Positions 42,691-53,635 of a stretch of DNA of 64,000 bases are shown piece by piece; position 1 is the stretch's first letter; each line of letters starts with the position of its first letter. The position numbers were made by a program, and so were the translations under genes. The notes beneath the pieces were generated by a model. The model was not told the DNA's origin, did not search any database, and saw only the letters and a program-made list of their open reading frames with translations. Source of the DNA: Isoetes taiwanensis (Eukaryota > Streptophyta > Lycopodiopsida > Isoetales > Isoetaceae); the NCBI GenBank assembly GCA_021234155.1, contig JAJEKV010000049.1:7685727-7749726 (forward strand). The letters run 5' to 3'.

Positions 42691-44268
42691 GATACATCAA
42701 AGCAGGATTTTGAAATTTATGTGTTTGCTTCATACAACAACAAACTTTCAAATAATGGTGCATAGGTTCACCTCATTTGTTAAGAAACACATTTATTTCT
42801 ATGATGTTTGTTTCGCCCATGAACTTGAGGGTCTGATCAAGCATGATCTAATCTCAAATAAATAAATTAATTAATTAATCTCGTAAGAGTCCTAAAGTCA
42901 AAAGTTTAACCAGCCCATTTGAACTTAAAAAACATTACAATCACGATAGCTTTAATTTTATATTTTATACAACAAATCGGTCCCATTGGAATATTCCTTT
43001 ATACATCACCTCCGAAACTCCTTTTGAGTATAGTGGAGTTTTCTTGTGAAATTCAAGAAAATGAACCATGAAAGTTAAAGTTCTAGTTAGTATTAACCTA
43101 AATGTGCCCTATGTATCATGCTATACAAAACATAGTGACTAGCAGTATAAGTTATAGTGACTAGCATTATAAGTTATATGCAAGATTGTTTCAAGATTAT
43201 GTGGTAGTATAAGGAAGAGCGGCTTCTACAATTCGTGAAGGTCGCTTATAAGTTTATGCCTTAGAGATTCTAGAGTCCATAGCATCTTTGCTACATAGTA
43301 GACTTCCAATTTTGGTTTCTTTGCAGGCAGCAACAATATTCAGAGTTCTGGGGTATCATAGCAAAAGGTCAACTATGAATGTGTTCAGTTCATATGCAAA
43401 TAATTCAGATCTTTATGGATTTCCATTATGAAAGTACTCCGAAAGCATTATTTCTGCTCTAAGTTCACGTCTAGAGCATAAAAGTTCTTAACTTTTATGC
43501 ATAGTAGCAGTCATCTTAAAGTGTACTCTTTTAAAGAAATCTAGCATTGCACTTGATGTAGATCATATACACATTTTGTTACTGGAAGGAGAAAATTATA
43601 GGTCAACTCTTTGCCAGATTTCAAACTTTCCATTTTGTATCTAGATATTTCTAAACATTTTCATCCTGAAACCTCCTTCAAACCTTAAGATTTAGTCAAA
43701 ATGCATAAATAGACATTGTGTTCAACAATCTAATATGTACTCAAATATCAAGCCAAACATTAACTATAGGCCAAACCAAATAGCAAACCAAATATTAAGG
43801 CACAAATACCAAGTGATATCCATGACAAGAAGCCACGATATATCCATCATAGCAAGCCAAACCTTATTTCTTAAATGCATATAAGACTCAATCAAAATGG
43901 TATAATTAGAGAAGCTAAAAGTTGAAGCGACATATGTTGGCTACGATATCAAATCAATATACTCCTAATAGCAAACCAAAGGAACAAATATGAAACCAAG
44001 TGATATCCATAATAGCATGTCTCAATATACATGGTAACAAGCCTAATGCTATGTTAAATGAACCGATAAGAAATCTTCAAGGAGTTCTCTCATTTCTATG
44101 CTGACAAAATAGGTATTTCCATTCTATGCTCTATTGGACTTGTTCTTATGCTTTTGCAATACTTGTTCCATGCCGAGCACCAAAGATTTCTTCAAGCCAA
44201 TTTCCATAAAGTCATGGTATCGCCACTTCACCTTCCAGCCATGGAGGGCAACCCTCCGTGCGCAGCAC
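42691..44268. other. AT-rich DNA in the 3.7-kb insertion, no gene
   Basis: No supported ORF. At 43740-44040 the phrases AAGTGATATCCAT, AAACCAAATA and ATAGCAAGCC recur loosely every 60 to 140 bases, a diverged repeat. The right end contains GTGC-GCA-GCAC next to the border. Confidence 0.45.
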
Positions 44269-44272
44269 CTTG

Positions 44273-44560
44273 TTTTTATTGTATTTTGACTTGTGCGTCA
44301 AACTGAAATATCATTGGCCAATCTGTAGAGCCCACTTCCTACAAGTCAAAATAGGAATGTAATGAATTGAAATTTGAAATGTGAAGTACACACACAGTGT
44401 AACCCTTACAGTTGCAATTGATGGCGAATTTGACGAGAATGGGATTGCATGTGACACATCCATTCCAAAGATTATACTTGGTTCCCTGGAAACCTTTGGA
44501 AGATGACGACCAAATGTTTCGAAAGTAGGTCTTCAATTCAATGAAGATTTCTTTAAGAAC
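44273..44560. repeat. Repeat family unit 3, right part
   Basis: It continues block A exactly where 40565 stopped and matches 36855-37135, ending with TCAATGAAGATTTC. This proves the 3.7-kb segment is an insertion into an existing unit. Confidence 0.92.
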
Positions 44561-44822
44561 GCGAAAATTTAAAGAAAGAAAATTTGTTTTTTTTTTTTTT
44601 CTTTTCTTTCACTTTCGCGTTAGCGAAAACTTCCGGTTTAAACTTACGCTTGAATTTTTCCAGCGTAAAAGTTTAAACCTTGATTCACTTACTTGCTGAA
44701 AAAAAAAAAATATATATATATATATATTTTTCTTTCTTTTGGTTTTAAAGCAGAACGAAATCTTGACTTTAAACTACGCATAAAAAAGTTTCGCCAAAGT
44801 TTAAACCGAAGATCTCGCCACG

Positions 44823-44858
<36 letters not shown>

Positions 44859-44876
44859 ATTCTTTTTTTTTTTTCC
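44561..44876. repeat. Low-complexity spacer of the repeat array
   Basis: Contains TTTCGCGTTAGCGAAAACTT (about 44613) and TTTAAACTACGC words, a (TA)n run at 44711-44728 and A/T homopolymers up to about 30 bases at 44826-44854. This is the same degraded hairpin-arm motif as elsewhere. The only ORF is homopolymer-coded. Confidence 0.75.
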
Positions 44877-45245
44877 TTGACAGATAATTGAGAGATAATC
44901 TCATACATACATGTAGTTGAGATAATTTATCAAATGTTATAGTTCATCAACGCTGAGATCAATCTCATCCATTAGAACAATGTAATGTGTTGGTCTAGTT
45001 GTTCCCTACAGGTGCATGTATACTGATATTACTCATATCTGCTAGTGTCGCTCGTGTTGCTCCATTTGCGAAATGGCGCTGTCGCGCCATTTACCTTTAA
45101 ATGGCGCAGCTTCGCCGCGGCATTTACCTGTAAACGGCCCATTTTCCTTTGCCTGCTAACTGACGCAGCTGGCCGATGTTGCTTCAAATGGCGCAGCTGC
45201 TCCACAATACAATAAGATTTATTCAAATTGAACCAAAAAAAATGG
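44877..45245. repeat. Repeat family block E, copy 4
   Basis: Closes the array: GATAATTGAGAGATAATCTC start, then the E segment with AAATGGCGC-TGTC-GCGCCATTT (about 45074-45095), a perfect 9-bp stem. It is followed at 45250 by unrelated DNA. Confidence 0.88.
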
Positions 45246-45259
45246 GGGAGAAGTATATA

Positions 45260-48200
45260 TAGTCATATAGTGAAACAACCATTGTGCTTTCAAACTAGGC
45301 ACTTCAAGCAACCTTGCTCATAGAAGCCAACAACTGAGCCAAAACATTGTATAATAAGCGCAATACTATATCACTTAAAATTACGTAATAGACTTATTTC
45401 TCAACTATTATATCAAATATTAAAAAATGCCTCGCCTTTAGCAAGCAAGAAGCGGCCAAGGCCAGGTGAGACAAAGAAACGATAGATTAGGCAAAGAAGT
45501 GGCCAGGCCAGACCAAGGAGTAACGAAAAAGATAGAAAAACTTCTTTGACTTCTAACAGAAGGAAAAATAGTGGCATGTCAAAAGAATGATACTAGACTA
45601 AAGCGAAATGCCTGCAGATAATGAAAAAATTAGAGAAGCAATCTGGCAAAAAGATGATATTAGAGCCAAAAGCCTTGAGGTATAGTTCTTAGTGATTCTC
45701 ATGATCGGAAAACGCAAGCTCATGGCCAGAATCGAGCTCAAGGTAAAACATAATTTGTCACCAATATAAAAGCCTCAGACTTCCATGATACCGAATTGAA
45801 GGGATTTCATGCTGCCGATATACACTGGTAATAAGAAGTTTTAGCATTTAACGAGGATCTAGTTGAAAAAAGAGGGATGTCTACAAACTACACGGGCAAA
45901 ATAAAAACTTCAAATAAGACCAGTCTCATCTCTTAATGTTTAACAATTCCAGCATGTATGTGGCAAGAACCGCAAATAGAGCAACAACCACCCAGGCAAG
46001 AAGCGGCAAATAGACGGTAGGATGAGAAGGAGCAACGAAAGTAGAAGCTTCCTTGACTTTTTACAGAAAAGAAAAGTAGAGTAGTGATTATGGCAGAAGA
46101 ATGATGGCAGAAGAAAAACTAGAGCCTGGACAAGAGCCTGCAGATAGTTCTTAGCAATTGGAATAGAGCTCCGTGCTACTGATTTAAAGGGAAAAGAAAC
46201 TTTCAATGTTGCCGATTTGCCCGCTAAGGGCGGATCCCCATTAGGGTGGCACCTGTGTTTCCCACCTGCGCCATGTAAGCCACCATTCCCGTTTGAACCC
46301 TGTGCCACGTTTCCATTGCTCCCGCTTTTCTTACCTGTTGGCTTCCGGTGACCGAGGATTGAACGCAGAGGATTGAACGCCAGTTTTGATACGCCCTAAA
46401 CGACAAACTCCAGGATCACTTCAGTTTTTCAGATGCAGTGATGGTGCATCTGAAAAAAGTCCCGGATGCGGTGCCATGTCATTCGAAATCAGTTGGGTGA
46501 AAGTAATGGGAACGGCAAAACATGCCGGTGGAAGTGCCATGTGGCACTGAATTTCCGGTAAAATACCCTAATGGAGATGGACCCTAACATGAAACATCTG
46601 GATTTGCAGCCCTATAGTTACTGGCCAGTCAGCAGTATTCATTGATTCCTCTGCATCGATAGATAGCAACACGTCTCTTAATACCTCAAAGTCTTTGTTC
46701 TTTCGAGTTTAGCATCTCTGTGTCTAATTCAAAAATTGATCCTGCATGCCCCTTAGAAAATAAACACCTCTTCTAAATATTGCCATTTCTAAAGCCGACC
46801 TCGCCACAAGGCTGGCTACTCGACTTCATATTTTATTTCTGAGACTTTTACAGAAAGACAAGCAACTTGCATATTGATCATGATATTTATCAGATGTTTC
46901 CTTTGAGGCTTTTTATAAACCTGCAGATTGTTCATGATGTTTCTCGAACTAAGCTTTCTCTTTCTCTGTATGCTCTTATATTAAACTTGCAGTCCACAAG
47001 CTTGAGATTGCAAAGAACTGAAAGGAAAACAATAATTTCCATAATGAAAAAGAGGACAAAAAGGGTCGCTTATCTGGAATAGAATCAATATTTGCTCCTA
47101 GTTGTGCAGACAAGACATGAATATTATAGAAAGCCTGAGTAGAAATCTGATCACACCAGAATAGCAGTTTTTCTCTTCGAAATTTATGGCTCCATCTACT
47201 CTTGATTTCAAAGCTGTAAGCGGTCTGCACGAGCCTAGAAAGCTTCGATCACATGTCTAGCGATGACCGGCAACGGCAACTGTGGGCAAGGCAAGAAGCG
47301 GTCAATGCCAAGCTAGGCAAAGAAACGGCCAAAGGAAGCTTCTTTGACTTGTGACAGAAGGAAAAACGAGTACGGATTTGGCATCATCCAATCAAAAAGC
47401 CTTAGACTTCCATGCTGCCAAATTGAAGGGATTCCATGCTGCCAAATTGAAGGGATTCCATGCTGCCAATAACAGGAAGTTCTAACCTCAAATAAGGATC
47501 TAATTGAAAAAGAGAGTGCTTATAGATTCATATAAAAATGACAAACCACAGACAAACTCCAAAGAACACAATAGCAAAGATTATGGGAAAGGCTGTCAGG
47601 TCTAAATATAATCCGAAAAAGAAAAACAGAATGATTACTTATATGGATCTGAATCCGCCGTTCCGAGTTGCTATCGAAATCACTGCTGGGCGTATTGCGT
47701 ATTTAAGGCCTGTGCTATGCCTGAGGGTTTTCATGACCTCCTAAATCCGTTCATTGAGCACCATGAAAAGCTGTAATTGTGAAGCGACACTTGATCATGT
47801 CTGCTCCTTAAGAAAATAAGCTGCCGCTCTTATAAACCGAAACCACCGACTATGGTTCCTGTGGCTTCTGGAGACTTCATGGAATACGGCCATTTCTAGA
47901 ACTACTCTGGATAGACATGGCAAGAATGCTGCTCATGGGCATCTCTTTGATAACCAAAACAAGTACATAATGATAGCAAGCTAGTGAAACCATTATGGCC
48001 AGGATTAAAAAACCTCGCCCTTTCGGGTTTTCGAGGAAAAACCCTGACAATAATAGGATCACTAACCAATGCTAGATCCAAAAATATAATAGATCTTGTA
48101 CCCTCATGCTGACTAGCCTTATTGGGTGAAAATACATTACAGCAATGAAGTTGCCAAAGACGAAACATGTTTGAATTGCCTTCTCCATTGATCTTCATCT

Positions 48201-48290
48201 TGTGCTTCGAATCCAAAGCTCTCTTCCAAAAAGCCACGCTAACGGCAGGCCCACAGCAACTATTTCCCTGCATTCACAAGAAAGACAAAC
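45260..48290. repeat. Region of diverged local duplications
   Basis: No gene is supported. Related phrases recur at about 45430-45560, 45970-46080 and 47280-47360 (GGCAAGAAGCGGCCAA, CTTCTTTGACTTCTAACAGA, AGAAGGAAAAA). A second set recurs at 45795-45900 and 47410-47520 (AATTGAAGGGATTCCATGCT, AAGGATCTAATTGAAAAA). Inside the latter, GCCAAATTGAAGGGATTCCA is itself in tandem. Short ORFs on both strands are incidental. Confidence 0.6.
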
Positions 48291-48299
48291 CGGGCCACC

Positions 48300-48445
48300 A
48301 AGGCCAACCAGGCACTAGGGCCTCCAACCAGGCACTAGGGCCTCCATCCAGGCACAAGGGCCTCAACCAGGCACAAAAGCCTCAACCAGGCACAAAGGCC
48401 TCCAACTAGGCATCAAGCCTCCAACTAGGCACCAAGCCTCCAACA
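48300..48445. repeat. Minisatellite of ~20-bp units
   Basis: About eight units of CCAACCAGGCACTAGGGCCT and variants (CAAGGGCCT, CAAAAGCCT, CATCAAGCCT). Units shorten and diverge to the right. A frame through it (48167-48409) codes for a repeating TRASNQALGP-type peptide that I regard as an artefact of the repeat. Confidence 0.9.
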
Positions 48446-48493
48446 AAGTGTTAGTTTACAAACAAGATATAAAATAAGGGAGGGTGGGAGGGT

Positions 48494-48674
48494 GGGATCA
48501 AACCCTAAGAAGGAGATGCTAAAATGAGGAGCTGATGAAGAACGAAGGACCGTGAAAGAAGATAAATAGGGGAGGATAAGGGACAAGACAAACTAATTAA
48601 CTAACCAACCAACTACCTCCGTAGTTCTAGAACTTCATTTACCTTCTATTCTGTGAAACGAAGGTAAATGCCAT
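48494..48674. repeat. 181-bp direct repeat, left copy
   Basis: Equal in length to 50340-50520 and different at only about two positions (AATTAACT for AACTAACT, GGGACAAG for GGGAAAAG). It starts GGGATCAAACCCTAAG and ends GAAGGTAAATGCCAT. The last 45 bases contain an ATTTACCTTC ... GAAGGTAAAT stem. It lacks TG/CA ends. Confidence 0.93.
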
Positions 48675-50339
48675 TTCTATAACTACTCTGGATAGACATG
48701 GCAAGAATGCTGAAAAAGAGGCAGCATACAAAGTAATGTCAATTTAGTTAAGCAAGGGCCAAGAGTAAAGATATACTGAAAAAGGCATAGAAGTTGAGGG
48801 ATAAAAGACATCCATTGGAAATCACACACAACAACGCATGGTGGGGAGAACAATGGTATAAAAACAAGGTATACATGACTATAGACTTATGAGGCACCAA
48901 GGTCAGGCGGAAACGATCATTGTGTTGCTATCTTCGCAACCTTATTGTCCATGTGAACCCAACATTCGAGCCAAAAAACAACACATTAGCACTTAAAATA
49001 GCCCAATTCTTAATTATCATTTGAACCTACTAATTAAGCCTAGCCGCTATGACCACCTCAATAACACTTTGAGAAGCCATGGCAAAGTGCAAGAGCGACA
49101 AGACAAGAACGACCAGGCCAGGCAAAAAATCGGCAAGACTAGGAGGAGCAAGAAAATGGACTAAGTGCTAAGAATTATACATAACAATTAATTACTACAG
49201 GGAAAACGGACACGCCAAAGTAGCCAGCAAGCCAAGAAATTGCTAAAGGTTAAATTGGAAGTTGTGAAATTGGATATGATAAATTTAGCCTTTATATCAC
49301 GAAAGAGTTGCACGAGGCGAACAGGAAAAAGAACAGAGGTTATTTGGACAGCCCGGAATCTGAATCAGAGAGAGAGCAGGCGCTCTTGCAGGCGTGGATT
49401 TGGGCAGATGATCGGATGGCACTCACAATTGGTGGGCGACGGATTTGTTGAAGGGAACAGACTACGCAGTTATTGTGCTGTAGGATTGGGCTCCCCGAAG
49501 AAAACTTAGCTGCAGGTAGGAGAGGTGCAATCAGAAGGATTTAACAGGATAACCATTAACAAAAGCATTTAACCGGATAACCGTTAACAAAAGCATCAGA
49601 ATCGACTGTTAGAAAATGATTTTGCTATTTTGCAAAGCCAGAAGCTCACGATTTGATCATCAAGGCTGTCGCTCTACATATCTATTATGAAAGTTTGCAG
49701 CACCCAAGATACCCAAGTTAAAATAGAATAACTGCTCATACCAAGTGTTTCTTAACATAGGCTTAATTCTTACGGCCATCCAAGCATAGCCATTCAATAG
49801 CTCACAGAGAGACAGAGACATAGCAAAGAAAACGGGATTGGAAACAAAGAAACGTTTAAAGAAAAACAGGGCTAGATGATACAAATACCAAAAGACAGTC
49901 TTCACATTGGATCTTCGAAGCCGTACTTTTCATGCTGGGAAGTTCAAGCAGATCTTGGGGTTTTACCAGCCTATTTCTTTCTACCATCGACACTTGAATT
50001 GCAGTTTCATTTCTTGTGATCTAATCTCCACTGAGATATACAAGAAGACAAAGAAAAGAAAATACAAGTAAGAGAAATTCCATATCCCGCTCAAGATCCT
50101 GCCTGGATCATCCGGTAATCCTTAGCTCTCCATAAAGCGGCATCTTCAGCCCCTATTCCGCAAATCTTAGCTACATTGAACCAGTGATCTTCCACAAGAA
50201 AAAGGGGCTTCACAAAACTGGCCACAGCTCTTTCCTAAAATCGATGAACTAATAAACTCAGCAAGCGATAATGCCATGAAAATTTAACGGCGCTACAAAT
50301 ATGAATGGGCCGCCACAGAAGAGATAGAAGCAAGGAAGC
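48675..50339. other. DNA between the 181-bp repeats, no clear gene
   Basis: Near the left end, 48675-48715 repeats CTACTCTGGATAGACATGGC from 47900. An ORF at 49240-49509 (89 codons, basic, RKSCTRRTGKRTE) and one at 49660-49905 on the minus strand have no recognised family. Nothing further is supported. Confidence 0.4.
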
Positions 50340-50520
50340 GGGATCAAACCCTAAGAAGGAGATGCTAAAATGAGGAGCTGATGAAGAACGAAGGACCGTG
50401 AAAGAAGATAAATAGGGGAGGATAAGGGAAAAGACAAACTAACTAACTAACCAACCAACTACCTCCGTAGTTCTAGAACTTCATTTACCTTCTATTCTGT
50501 GAAACGAAGGTAAATGCCAT
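50340..50520. repeat. 181-bp direct repeat, right copy
   Basis: Partner of 48494-48674, 1846 bases away in the same direction. The pair may bound a small non-coding element or result from segmental duplication. Confidence 0.93.
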
Positions 50521-51866
50521 CTGTTTATGATGATAACCTTCTAAGATAAGGTTTGCAAAACAACAATGCTTAGGTCTATAAAATAACTTCACCATTTAGA
50601 CATAAGAAGTATTATCGTTCCCCCTAGCCATTTCTTTCAATCTTATCTTGCTTTTCCTTCTATGTTTCTTTATGATTTAAGGGGCCTAGGTCGCCCAGAC
50701 TCAAGGAGCTTAAATTTGTGGATTTAATCCCGTTTCTGATATATGAGATAAGAGCTACATAACCTAAGATGTTGTCCCAACTTCTTTTGAGGCATCTTTT
50801 GAGACACACCATGATCTCCCTATCATAGCAAACAAAATGTGAGAAAATGATCTTTGAATTTTTTAAATGCTACTTATAGAGCTCTAGCTTTATTTGAACT
50901 CAAATATGTTAATGGAATAAGGATAAATAACATTACATCCTAGACATTGCATGCCAGGTTCGTAAGGTGCATATAAGTGTCTATTGAGTGCAACCTTGTC
51001 CAATTAATCTTACAATGACATATGGGAAGATTCTTAAGTAGGATATCCTAGACGTTACAGGGAATGAACTAGAGAACTGATCGGGCAGGGCAAAATAGCC
51101 ACGTAACTTCTGGAAAGGGGTTGCTCTCCTATCGTGTATGATGGGAGAGCGGCATCTAGAAGGGGTAGCGACTGTTTATTAAAAACACAAGACTTTGCTA
51201 AGTGAGATGAGCATAACAAAATATCATTGATGTTGCACCTTGGCATATAGAGTCCATATGCATGCAACATTAAGCTTCTAATGTTACAACCAATAATGGC
51301 AATATTTTGCTTCTTCAAACACTTTGTTACCATTGACAAATTGTACACCACTAATATTTTGAGACTAATATAAAAACTGAATATGCCTTTAGATGCTGAC
51401 ATATACAATTAAATTCAGAAATTAAGAATTGCCTGCTCAAATTAAAAGGAAGATCGGATACAATTACGGTATCCATTCTGCTTCAAATCATCGCTTAAAT
51501 TCCAGCTAAAGTAGCTCTTCGCATTTATGATAGACAGCTTATAGAATTTCCTGATGCGATAAATACCAATGGGATGCATGATTTCATGCATGCACGTCTG
51601 ATCTGTGTTCGACTTCTTCCTTTCCTCTACTGTTCTTGCTCAATTGCTCCAAGGTTATTTGCAAAGAAAATTCTGAAATTAAACAATAGAAAGTGAACTC
51701 GTTTATGGATTAGAGAATTAGGAAAGATGCACTTTTAACATCTGCAAGCTAATCCATGCTTTTTTGCAGATAACTTTGAATAGTGTCGGATCAGGGATGG
51801 GCATTCCACTCTCTCGGTGATGTAGTGGCGGAACAACTAATACTAACAAGTTCTTATGCATTGCAG
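50521..51866. other. AT-rich spacer upstream of the unidentified gene
   Basis: No ORF is convincing. An imperfect stem lies at 51110-51160 (GGAAAGGGGTTGCTCTCC ... GGGAGAGCGGCAT). Near 51770-51835 a piece reading ITLNSVGSGMGIPLSR may be an earlier exon of the gene at 51867, but the splice phase does not fit. Confidence 0.35.
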
Positions 51867-52337
51867 TACGAGATCGTCCTGATGAAGAAGTAAAACACAT
51901 AAAATGTGGATGGATTGAAGGAAAGGCAGGAGTAATTTTTCGTGCACTAGGAATTGAACGATATTTCCCCGATTTTATGTTCAGTTTGCTAGAAGACGTG
52001 CACACAGACCAGCCTGGGAGTACAATTCACTCAATGCTTCACCGATATCTTCCCTATGGATCCTTTGGCCCAGCTGCATTGTTCAACCCAATTGCAGGGT
52101 GGACACATGGAAGAGTTAAAGTACTATTGTTCAAGCCACGAAATCAAATTGAAGTAAGCATCAGAATCTCATTATGCTGCCTACAAATTGTATGTAAACT
52201 GATATTGGATGATTGTGCAGTACCTAGCACAAGGAAGGATGCCAGCACAAGCAACAGCTGTACCATCAACATCAAATTTTGTATCACAACGAAATAATGA
52301 ATCTGAGGTAGCAGCTGCATCCAATGGATCATCTTAA
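51867..52337 (+). CDS. Unidentified spliced gene, last two exons
   Basis: Exon 51867-52153 follows a TTCTTATGCATTGCAG acceptor and ends GAA before GTAAGC. Exon 52221-52337 follows GATTGTGCAG and ends in TAA. The joined reading is open, with a phase that matches across the intron. The protein has KHIKCGWIEGKAGVIFRALG, FPDFMFSLLEDVHTDQPGS, MLHRYLPYGSFGPAALFNP and GWTHGRVKVLLFKPRNQIE, then a polar tail rich in Ala, Ser, Gln and Asn. It looks like a conserved globular domain, but I do not recognise the family. Upstream exons are missing or lost. It may be a host gene end or a captured piece. Confidence 0.5.
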
Positions 52338-53635
52338 ATGATGGTTCTGTCAATGAAAGCTAAAACTTACTGTTATGAGACCACAGGGAATTCTAAGTGT
52401 GCTTATGATAAGTATAGTATTTAAAGGTTATATAATCGTCTCTAGCTAGTTTCTTAAGAACAGACATGTGCTCCTCTTTTGTGGGAAGTGTTCATCTTTT
52501 GTATTTTGAAAAAATATTATAAATAGATTGATCTTTTTTGCAGTCAACAATGACTGTTTAAGCATAGAAGAAAGCAACAGGCAACCATTTCTTAACGCTC
52601 CTGCAACAATATTATAGGCATCCTTCTTTCACGGATGCACTATTCACTACTTGAGTCTCATCAAGAACTATATACTGCCATATTCTTACCTTCAACAAAA
52701 AAGAGTATTCCAAAATTATAGCTGTACACTTTAACATCTACAACCTTAAAGCAAAAAATACAGAGGCGAGCAGCATGCAAGTGTCAGCGACAACAACACC
52801 AATTGTGGACTACACAAAGGTAGATGAACAATGAATTGTTCCTTAACTACTTCCTAAAAAAAAAAGCAGCACCAAAGAAAGTCACATACAATACATATGG
52901 CATCTGGAAAATAGAAGCCATCCTACCAGTTACATGCTGCTAAAAACCAATGTTAAAATCCAGGAACACGTCATTCCTAAGAATGAATCACAAGGCAAAG
53001 GATGGGGTGATATGATTTCTCACATTGAAACAAAAGAAAAAGGATCTGCAGATGGCAGTTCTCACAAGAAAATAAAATAAAAGTGATGGGATAAAAGTGT
53101 TTCTGATAATGATGTAACAGAAATAGGAACTCATGATACAAATGACCGAAACAACTACAATATGCCTGTAGAGTTTGTGTTGCTTTACATCAAATACAAT
53201 ATGGTTGTGAAGATTGTGTTCCTTTCTTCTTCTTCTATATTTGAATACCTATATAATAAACTGCACTTTGACAAAAACCAAATTGGGAAGACTGTTGAAG
53301 CACACCATGCAAAGTTCATAGAAGACAAACTCCACAGAATATTTTACGTTTCCGCCTGATAGTAAAATTCGACCTTAGATTGCTTATGCTATTTTATATC
53401 TTTGTAAAAAATTTGACCATAAACAGGTTGAATAGTTTTATTGATTTTGAAGATAAATTGCATCAAAAATTATCTAGGTATACACAAAATTAGACTCTTC
53501 TTCAAAAAGATAAGTAGTAAATTGTATTACTTCCTGTGATTACAAAGCATGAACAGTCAGTATATAGTCATGTTAATAGTTATAAGTGGAAAACTCACAG
53601 AGGCAACAAAATATCTATTAGATAAAAGTAAATAT
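52338..53635. other. Spacer between the unidentified gene and B3 gene 2
   Basis: AT-rich. Two stretches could be decayed exons on +: around 52896-53080 (GIWKIEAILPV, then a 51-codon ORF) and 53100-53359 (SDNDVTEIGTHDTNDR leading into an ORF). The first phrase recalls the linker of B3 gene 2 (ALGIWQVEDE), but the rest does not align. No firm feature. Confidence 0.3.

Larger units (their letters stand above)
40566..44272. mobile_element. 3.7-kb insertion carrying FMO and FNR gene fragments
   Basis: The borders are defined by the interrupted repeat unit: left TTTTT then GGGTTGCCCCTAGGGG, right GCAGCACCTTG then TTTTTATTG. Both ends can fold: GGGTTGCCCC-TA-GGGGGGCAAACCC on the left and GGAGGGCAACCCTCC near the right, sharing the GGGCAACCC core. 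No transposase, CACTA ends or CTRR end is seen, so the class is open (Pack-type DNA element, Helitron or filler). It contains two plant gene pieces in the same direction and 1.6 kb of AT-rich DNA. Confidence 0.7.

Noticed and set aside
48167..48409. Repeat-protein ORF with a TRASNQALGP-like unit
   Set aside because: It follows exactly the 20-bp minisatellite; the frame is not kept outside it.
48494..50520. Small LTR retrotransposon (TRIM) bounded by the 181-bp repeats
   Set aside because: There are no TG/CA ends, no primer site after the left copy, no polypurine tract before the right copy and no flanking duplication.
52896..53359. Third B3-like gene on the plus strand
   Set aside because: GIWKIE and a few acidic residues recall the linker of gene 2, but no GW..F or GD motif is present and the frames are broken.
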